From: Bacillota bacterium
GTDB lineage: Bacteria > Bacillota_C > Negativicutes > CTSoil-072
Reading direction: 5' to 3'
Length of the DNA stretch: 10,153 nt
NCBI GenBank assembly: GCA_017861495.1
Contig: JAGFXW010000063.1
Location: 1-10,153, forward strand
Part shown: piece after piece, positions 4,759-10,153 of the stretch
Layout of the letters: every line of letters starts with the position of its first letter
How positions within the stretch are numbered: the first letter of the stretch is position 1
The notes under the pieces: generated by a model
The model's database searches: none
What the model was told of the DNA's origin: nothing
The model's input: only the letters and a program-made list of their open reading frames with translations
Made by a program: the position numbers and the translations under genes

Positions 4759-6552
4759 ATGATTACTATTTGCTTTGTAAACCAAAAAGGCGGCGTTGGC
4801 AAAACTACTTCGGTGATGAACATAGGCGCTTGCCTGGCAAAATTGTCGAAGCGGGTATTGATGATCGATCTGGATCCGCAGGAAAGCCTGAGCTATTGGC
4901 TTGGCATTACGGAACCGGATAAAACAATTTTTGACTTTTTTGACGGCAAGGCAAACTTGGAGTCGTGCATCACCCGGCATGCAGCTGGTTTCGACGTCGT
5001 TCCGTCGAAAGAAATGCTGGCAACCATCACGCCGGACGTCTATCAGCTTAAACAAGCTCTGGATAAGCTGAATTATGATTTCGTTTTGTTGGATTGTTCA
5101 CCAACCCTTGGAATGACATCACTGGCCGCTCTGACGGCTGCGAACTGGGTTATTATTCCCTTGTGCCCGGACTTGCTTAGTATCAAAGGAATGAGCCAGT
5201 TGCTGGGAACGATTCAAACCATTCGCGAGCAAACCAATCCCGGTTTATTATTAAAAAATGTCCTCGCAACACGCTACGACGGCAACCAGAAAATGCACAG
5301 GGACGTTTTAGAGCAGCTTACTTCTTTTCTTGACAGTGTGCCCATTTTCACGGTGCGAGAAGATATTGCCGTTTCTGAAAGTCCGGTCGCTGGTATGAGT
5401 GTAGTGGATTATAAACCGGACAGCGCAGGGGCGCAGGATTACATGGCTATTTCTCAAGATTTAGCCAATAGTAAAGGGGATTACAAAACGGCAGTAGCGA
5501 GTGTGCTCGCTAAACATTCTTTTAAAGCAGAACAAAAAATACCAAATACCCTAATCGGCAGGGTTGAAGCGGCAATATCGCAGCCCCTCACTACTCCGAA
5601 ACAAAAAGAAATGGATTTATTGCAAACGGTTTCGCCTGGAAAAGAGGAATCGTTACGATTACAGCCTCTCATAGCTCCGGCACAGCAAGAAACAGATAAA
5701 CTGCCAATTCTTCCGCCTCAACAAGAGGAACCGGTCGCGTTACCGCCTCTTGTAACTCCGACACAGCAAGAAACAAAGCCGGTACCAAAATTTCCGTCGG
5801 AAGAGGATAACACCGAAGCATTACAATCTCCTGCTTCACCGGTCCATCAAAAAGTGGATACCCTGGAAATACCATCCAACGTTCAAGCTGAACCGTCAGC
5901 AGCAACACCAGCCATGCCAAGCCGGACTGAACGCTACAAGCTAAGCCAAATTTCTCCTAATCCAAAACGGGGCTTTTCACTGGGAATGAAGGCTTCGGTT
6001 ATCCTTGGCTTGATCGTGGCAGCCACTGCAATCGCGGTATTCTTTGTCCAATCTTCTCCGTTGAAACTACACCTGCCAATGCAACGGTCATCGGCCGAGC
6101 AATCATCGGCAGCCCAATCACCAGCAGCAGAACAGCCTTCGGCACAACAATCAACACCATCCGCACAGCAGCCAACAACGCCAAAACCACCGGCAGCGCC
6201 GGAAGTCAAACCAGAGAAAGTAATATTAAAGGGAGTACAATTCGATTATGACAAGGATACCTTACAACCGCAATCGTACCCTATTTTAGACGATATCGTA
6301 AATTTGGCCAAACAGAATCCGCAATGGCAGTTCCGCTTAACCGGTCATACCGACAGCTGGGGCGATGACGCTTACAACTTGAACCTGTCTTTGCGCCGGG
6401 TGCAGGCCGTAAAATACTACTTAGTCAAGCAAGGTGTTCCCGACAACCGGCTTATCGTTGTCGGAAAAGGGAGGAGTGAACGCCTTACCACGAATGATAC
6501 GGCGGAAGGACGAGCTCAAAACCGTCGCGTGGAAATGGAAATTATCCAGTAA
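4759..6552 (+). CDS. ParA/Soj-type ATPase fused through a membrane helix to an OmpA peptidoglycan-binding domain
   Basis: A 597-residue multidomain protein. Residues 1-240 are a ParA/MinD-superfamily ATPase. It has the deviant Walker A KGGVGKTT (10-17, signature lysine K10, P-loop K15), switch DLDPQ (37-41), Walker B VLLDCSP (109-115) and a Soj-like TRYDGNQKMHRDVL. Residues 241-259 repeat the motif of the preceding small protein. Residues 275-382 are four 27-residue Pro/Gln-rich repeats. KLSQ (394-397) leads to one membrane helix (about 413-430). A Ser/Gln/Ala/Pro-rich spacer (431-487) precedes an OmpA_C domain (488-597), whose D532 in TGHTD and R547 in LSLRRVQAV match the OmpA residues that bind diaminopimelate. 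The expected topology is ATPase in the cytoplasm and OmpA domain outside the inner membrane on peptidoglycan. No ParB gene or parS site is seen, so ordinary partition is unlikely. Cargo or partner is unknown; the upstream small protein is the obvious candidate. Confidence 0.93.
   Translation: MITICFVNQKGGVGKTTSVMNIGACLAKLSKRVLMIDLDPQESLSYWLGITEPDKTIFDFFDGKANLESCITRHAAGFDVVPSKEMLATITPDVYQLKQALDKLNYDFVLLDCSPTLGMTSLAALTAANWVIIPLCPDLLSIKGMSQLLGTIQTIREQTNPGLLLKNVLATRYDGNQKMHRDVLEQLTSFLDSVPIFTVREDIAVSESPVAGMSVVDYKPDSAGAQDYMAISQDLANSKGDYKTAVASVLAKHSFKAEQKIPNTLIGRVEAAISQPLTTPKQKEMDLLQTVSPGKEESLRLQPLIAPAQQETDKLPILPPQQEEPVALPPLVTPTQQETKPVPKFPSEEDNTEALQSPASPVHQKVDTLEIPSNVQAEPSAATPAMPSRTERYKLSQISPNPKRGFSLGMKASVILGLIVAATAIAVFFVQSSPLKLHLPMQRSSAEQSSAAQSPAAEQPSAQQSTPSAQQPTTPKPPAAPEVKPEKVILKGVQFDYDKDTLQPQSYPILDDIVNLAKQNPQWQFRLTGHTDSWGDDAYNLNLSLRRVQAVKYYLVKQGVPDNRLIVVGKGRSERLTTNDTAEGRAQNRRVEMEIIQ
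5479..5535 (+). repeat. Copy 2 of duplicated 19-residue motif
   Basis: Encodes residues 241-259 of the ParA-OmpA protein, directly after the ATPase domain. It matches residues 5-23 of the small upstream membrane protein at 11 of 19 positions, including the KTA, LA, HS and AE elements. The same relative order (motif, Pro-rich spacer, KLSQ, membrane helix) follows in both proteins. Confidence 0.8.
5581..5904 (+). repeat. Four imperfect 81-bp (27-residue) tandem repeats
   Basis: The units are 5581-5661, 5662-5742, 5743-5823 and 5824-5904, coding residues 275-301, 302-328, 329-355 and 356-382 of the ParA-OmpA protein. Units 1-3 begin with QPLTTP, QPLIAP and PPLVTP, followed by KQKE, QQET and QQET, and each ends in Leu. 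Unit 4 (QSPASPVHQK...) is more diverged. The units keep exact 27-residue length without gaps. They build an extended, probably unstructured cytoplasmic spacer between the ATPase and the membrane helix. Confidence 0.75.
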
Positions 6553-6583
6553 TATTCATCATCCAGAAGAAAAATATCAGTAT

Positions 6584-6649
6584 AAGTAAGAAAACCCGGC
6601 TCATGCCATTGCTTTTTAAACTTGGTATAAGCCGGGTTTTCTTATTTTT
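6584..6649. terminator. Bidirectional intrinsic terminator between convergent genes
   Basis: A perfect 14-bp inverted repeat (6588-6601 and 6630-6643) has the GC core CCCGGCT/AGCCGGG. On the plus strand it runs into TTTTCTTATTTTT (T tract to 6649). The 28-base interior can extend the stem with ATGCCA/TGGTAT after one mismatch, leaving a loop of about 14 bases. On the minus strand the same core is followed by TTTTCTTACTT. It sits 36 bp after the ParA-OmpA stop and about 45 bp beyond the kdpE stop, so it can end both units. Confidence 0.92.
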
Positions 6650-6694
6650 CTCAATGCCTACACAAAGCAATGAGGCATAAAGTTGGCGTTCCTC

Positions 6695-7381
6695 TTATTG
6701 CCCCATCAAGCGGTATCCAATCCCCGATTCGGTAATAATATACTTCGGTTGAGCCGGATTTTTTTCTATTTTCCTCCTAATTTGTCCAATATAAACCCGG
6801 ATATAATGCGTATCGACATCGTATGCATTGCCCCAAACCGCTTTCAACAATTGTTTGTGGGTCAATACCCGTCCGGCATGTTGAGCCAACAGCTTTACAA
6901 TTTCATATTCGGTGGGAGTCAATTTGATTTCCTGCCCCTCAACCGTGACACGACGTTGCACCAAATCAACCGTCAGGTTTCCGCAATTTAATACCGGCTC
7001 ACTTTCGCTTGCCGCCATGCGCCGTAAACAGACACGCATTCTTGCCATGAGTTCTCCCATGCTAAACGGTTTCGTTACGTAATCATCCGCTCCGGCATCC
7101 AATGCGTCAATTTTTCCCTGCTCTTGGTCACGCGCCGTCAAAACAATAATCGGCGAGTTCGACCATTGACGAATTTCGCGAATAATGTCCTTGCCATCCA
7201 TATCCGGCAAGCCAAGATCAACAATCAGCAAGTCCGGTTTAAAAACAGTCGTTCGCTGAATACCTTCCCGTCCGGTTGCAACTTCTTCGGTCACAAAGCC
7301 GTGCGCACGCAAAGAGACACTGAGTAATTTACGGATTTGCGACTCATCATCGATAATTAAAATCCTAGCTCCTTTTTCCAT
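6695..7381 (-). CDS. kdpE: KdpE response regulator for potassium transport
   Basis: OmpR-family response regulator that, with KdpD, controls the KdpFABC potassium pump. With the chosen start the protein has 228 residues, close to the 225 of E. coli KdpE. The receiver domain has D11-D12, phospho-acceptor D55 in LLIVDLGLPDMDG and the switch lysine in YVTKPFSMGEL. The winged helix shows LTPTEYEIVKLLAQHAGRVL, LLKAVWG, YIRVYIGQIRRKIE and ITESGIGYRL, strongly KdpE-like. The open frame extends to 7423, but GGAGG (7391-7395) gives a 9-base spacing to the ATG at 7381. The in-frame ATG at 7387 is only 3 bases from it, so 7381 is preferred. The start lies inside the end of kdpD (17-bp overlap), indicating translational coupling. 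The bidirectional terminator follows. Confidence 0.95.
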   Translation of the reverse strand: MEKGARILIIDDESQIRKLLSVSLRAHGFVTEEVATGREGIQRTTVFKPDLLIVDLGLPDMDGKDIIREIRQWSNSPIIVLTARDQEQGKIDALDAGADDYVTKPFSMGELMARMRVCLRRMAASESEPVLNCGNLTVDLVQRRVTVEGQEIKLTPTEYEIVKLLAQHAGRVLTHKQLLKAVWGNAYDVDTHYIRVYIGQIRRKIEKNPAQPKYIITESGIGYRLMGQ

Positions 7382-10112
7382 TTTCATTTTCCTCCAGCGG
7401 CGGGATGATTGGGCTCTTCTCATGCACTGGCAGGGTAAACGTAATCACCGTGCCACCGGATGTCCGGTTTTCTGCCCATATTTGTCCACCGTGAGCCTCA
7501 ATTATGCCCTTGCAAATGGCTAATCCTAAGCCTATTCCTTCTACTTTCCGTGCCTGTTTGACCCGATAAAATTTATCGAAAATATGCGGCAGATCTTCTT
7601 TAGGAATTCCTGCACCGTTATCCATTACGGCAACTTTTATCATTTCCTGTTCGCGGGCAGCGGTAATAGTAATTGTACTTCCTGTCGGAGAATATTTCAT
7701 CGCATTATCAATAAGATTGATCAATACCTGTTCCAAAAGGACACAATCGGCGCGGAACAAGCCTAATCCGGCAGGAATCTCGGTTTTGACCACATACTTT
7801 GCAGTTGTTTCACCAAACCGTTGTAAAGCTGCACCGACAATATCTTCCAAATCACACCAATCATTTTTTAAATGGAGCATATCATTTTCTATTCGTGCCG
7901 TATCTAATAGATTCACAATGACCCGTTCCATTCTCCTTGATCCTTCTTGAATACTCTCCAATAACTCGTGGCGCGTCTTTTCATCATAACTAACGCCTGT
8001 TTCAAGCAGCATCGACGAAGCACCAACGATCGCCGCCAATGGAGTGCGTAATTCGTGGGAAATGGAATTTAATAATGCGGTCCGTAATTTATCCGCCTCT
8101 ACCAATAAAGCGGCCTGTCTTGCTTGTTCCGTCAATTTTACTCTTTCTATGGCAATCGCCGCAAATCCTACCCAGGTATTGATCAGCTGGCGTTCCTCCG
8201 GCGTAACTTTTTGACGATTGAGTTTCACGCCAAAAACACCAATTCTATTATCCCCACTTAAAAGAGGAACATATAAATATTGGCCTCCAGGAAGCGTCTC
8301 CGTTGAACGCCCCGCAACTTGACCATTCCGGTATGCCCAGTCAGCTACTGCATATTCGGCTTCAGAAAATGGTTGTCCTCCAAAATCATCCTGTTCGATG
8401 TCGTAATAGCCCCGGATCGTCAGAATATCTTTGCCTTCGGGCAGCAATACTCTGGTGGCCCGCCCAAGATTTTCTCCCATGTGGACAGCCATTTCCTGAG
8501 CAATGCGATTTAAATCCACCACAGCGGCAATTTCGCGGCTAAAATCATAGAGAGCCCTGATATTTTTTTCTCGTTGCCGGGCAATTTTAGCTTCTAAGCG
8601 TAATTGTTCCGTCTGACCGCCAATAAAAAAGGATACGAGTAGAAAAATTATAAAACTCCAAACATAGCGGATGTCATAGACCGTAAACGTAAAAACCGGC
8701 GGAACGAATAAAAAATCATAAGCCAATACACAGACAAATGCGGTTGCATACGCCGGCAGCCTTCCCCACCAAAAAGCCGTAAAGAATACGGGCAATAAAT
8801 AGAGTAAAGAAATATTCACAAGCTCAATCTGATTTTGAAACAACCAGCTAATGATTGTTATTCCTACAGCCATACTGACTCCGCCGACATACGGAAACAA
8901 AGGCACAGTTTGTGATGCCGGCAATGTGGTTGCAATACCTGTCTTCATAACCGTATCGTTACTTTTTTCTTCCGTATTTTGGATGACATATACATTGATC
9001 CCGCCGCTTTTTCGGATCAATGCGTCGACTACCGACCCATGAAAAAAATCCCACACCCGGCTGTGGCGAGGCTTTCCAATCACAATGGCAGAGACATTAT
9101 TGGTCCGTGCTACCTCTAGAATTTCTTCCGTTAAATTTTTGCCAACAACGGAAATTGTTTTTCCGCCAAGTTCTTCCGCCAACCGCAAATTGCTGGCGAT
9201 TCGATCCCGTTCTTTGTCACCCATTGGAAAACGGCATTGTGGAGTTTCAATATGGACTGCCAGCAACTCCGCATGCAAACCACTTGCTAAACGCCGCGCC
9301 GCCCGGACCAGCTGCGCGGAAAAAGGGCTGGCGCTGACACAAACCATCACTCTGCCGGAAGCAGGCCATGGTCCTTCAATCTTTTGCTGCTTCATGTATT
9401 CCACTAAATCCTGATCGACATGACTGGCTGTGAACCGCAGCGACAACTCCCTCAGTGCATTAATATTCCCGGTCCGAAAAAACTTTTTCAGCGCGTTCGT
9501 TGCCTGTTCGGGTACATATACTTTTCCTTCTTTTAATCGCTTAATGAGTTCTTCCGGCGGTATATCCACCAGTTGTATGCTGTCCGCTTGTTCCAATATA
9601 GAGTCTGGAACGGTTTCGCGCACAACAATGCCGGTAATTTTTGCGACGATATCGTTTAAGCTTTCGATGTGCTGAATATTCACGGTCGTATACACATGAA
9701 TCCCATTCTCCAGCAATTCTTCGACATCCTGGAACCGCCGGACATGCCTTGATCCGGGTATATTGGTATGAGCCAACTCATCGACTAAAACGATTTCCGG
9801 TTTTTCCGCCAGAATTGCATCGATGTCCATTTCTTGCAGCATTTTTCCGCGGTACTCAATGGTTTGCGGTGCAAATCGCCGCAAACCGACTGCCAATTTT
9901 TCCGTTTCGGCCCGGCCATGCGTTTCCAGCCAACCGATGGCGACATTCAGCCCTTCGAGCAGGCGATCATGTGCGGCTTCCAACATGGCATAGGTTTTCC
10001 CTACACCGGCAGCAGCGCCTAAAAACACCGTGAGTTTGCCTTTTTCTTCTTTTTGGATTTTTTGCAGTAGTTCATCCGGATTAGGGCGTCCGTCTTCTTT
10101 TTCTTTTGCCAT
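7365..10112 (-). CDS. kdpD: KdpD osmosensitive potassium-channel sensor histidine kinase
   Basis: Membrane sensor kinase of 915 residues that phosphorylates KdpE. Domains in order are: the KdpD N-terminal domain (about 15-225) with Walker A GAAAGVGKT ending at K39-T40 and LVDELAHTN; a universal stress protein domain (about 247-375); four membrane helices (about 402-497); a GAF domain (about 515-665); HisKA with phospho-acceptor H686 in SISHELRTPLAA; and HATPase_c with the N box NLIDNAMKYSP, DNGAGIP and GIGLGLAICKGI. The full length matches the usual 890-900. The frame also allows a GTG start at 10127. The ATG at 10112 is preferred because GAGG (10119-10122) sits 6 bases before it and no good site precedes the GTG. 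The gene overlaps kdpE by 17 bp. kdpFABC are not in view; the conventional order would put them just beyond the right edge. Confidence 0.96.
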   Translation of the reverse strand: MAKEKEDGRPNPDELLQKIQKEEKGKLTVFLGAAAGVGKTYAMLEAAHDRLLEGLNVAIGWLETHGRAETEKLAVGLRRFAPQTIEYRGKMLQEMDIDAILAEKPEIVLVDELAHTNIPGSRHVRRFQDVEELLENGIHVYTTVNIQHIESLNDIVAKITGIVVRETVPDSILEQADSIQLVDIPPEELIKRLKEGKVYVPEQATNALKKFFRTGNINALRELSLRFTASHVDQDLVEYMKQQKIEGPWPASGRVMVCVSASPFSAQLVRAARRLASGLHAELLAVHIETPQCRFPMGDKERDRIASNLRLAEELGGKTISVVGKNLTEEILEVARTNNVSAIVIGKPRHSRVWDFFHGSVVDALIRKSGGINVYVIQNTEEKSNDTVMKTGIATTLPASQTVPLFPYVGGVSMAVGITIISWLFQNQIELVNISLLYLLPVFFTAFWWGRLPAYATAFVCVLAYDFLFVPPVFTFTVYDIRYVWSFIIFLLVSFFIGGQTEQLRLEAKIARQREKNIRALYDFSREIAAVVDLNRIAQEMAVHMGENLGRATRVLLPEGKDILTIRGYYDIEQDDFGGQPFSEAEYAVADWAYRNGQVAGRSTETLPGGQYLYVPLLSGDNRIGVFGVKLNRQKVTPEERQLINTWVGFAAIAIERVKLTEQARQAALLVEADKLRTALLNSISHELRTPLAAIVGASSMLLETGVSYDEKTRHELLESIQEGSRRMERVIVNLLDTARIENDMLHLKNDWCDLEDIVGAALQRFGETTAKYVVKTEIPAGLGLFRADCVLLEQVLINLIDNAMKYSPTGSTITITAAREQEMIKVAVMDNGAGIPKEDLPHIFDKFYRVKQARKVEGIGLGLAICKGIIEAHGGQIWAENRTSGGTVITFTLPVHEKSPIIPPLEENENGKRS

Positions 10113-10153
10113 GACACACCTCGCCACAATGCGATTTTGTTTTTCGGTAATTA

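Noticed and set aside
4759..5480. Reading the ParA-like region as an ordinary plasmid or chromosome partition locus (parAB)
   Set aside because: No ParB-like gene follows, no parS-like palindrome was seen, and the ATPase is continuous in frame with a membrane helix and OmpA domain.
7382..7423. Longer N-terminus for KdpE (start at 7423 or 7387)
   Set aside because: The extension lies wholly within kdpD, has no ribosome binding site at 7423, only 3-base spacing at 7387, and is absent from the usual KdpE length.
8303..10033. Open frames antisense to kdpD, up to 130 codons
   Set aside because: They are the opposite strand of a long conserved coding sequence, show no protein motifs and overlap each other in several frames.
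10128..10153. End of kdpC at the right edge
   Set aside because: A TAA at 10151-10153 on the minus strand could be its stop, but 26 bases are too few to support any gene call.

Overview
The window looks like chromosome of a diderm, probably endospore-forming Firmicute, most likely a Negativicutes member of the Sporomusa/Pelosinus kind. This is inferred from four things: strong GGAGG-type ribosome binding sites, Firmicutes-style TTAACA Pho boxes, a sequence matching the sigma-H consensus, and a protein with an OmpA-type peptidoglycan-binding domain, which suits a cell with an outer membrane. No mobile element, CRISPR array, tRNA or rRNA was seen.

Left third (1-4050), phosphate region. A truncated pstB (minus) and a secreted alkaline phosphatase, phoA (plus), diverge from a 246-bp gap. 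This gap holds an 11-bp-periodic Pho-box array that overlaps the pstB -35. phoA converges on a PhoP/PhoB response regulator gene (minus) with only 11 bp between stop codons. No PhoR-type kinase gene is present. Upstream of the regulator, on the same strand, lies an RMD1/YagE (DUF155) family membrane protein of unknown bacterial function.

Centre (4050-6660), the most unusual part. A sigma-H-like promoter precedes a two-gene unit on the plus strand. The first gene encodes a 142-residue membrane protein that I do not recognise. The second encodes a 597-residue protein joining a ParA/Soj-type ATPase, a Pro/Gln-rich linker with four 27-residue repeats, one membrane helix and a C-terminal OmpA domain. 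The small protein shares two modules with the linker and membrane part of the large one, so the two genes are related by duplication and probably work together. A reasonable model is a cytoplasmic ParA switch tied through the inner membrane to peptidoglycan. A long bidirectional hairpin terminator closes the unit.

Right third (6660-10153), potassium sensing. kdpE and kdpD lie on the minus strand with overlapping ends and are complete. The KdpFABC transporter genes are not in the window and could lie just beyond the right edge, upstream of kdpD. The window therefore holds two envelope or ion homeostasis modules (phosphate, potassium) flanking an undescribed ParA-OmpA envelope-linked system.
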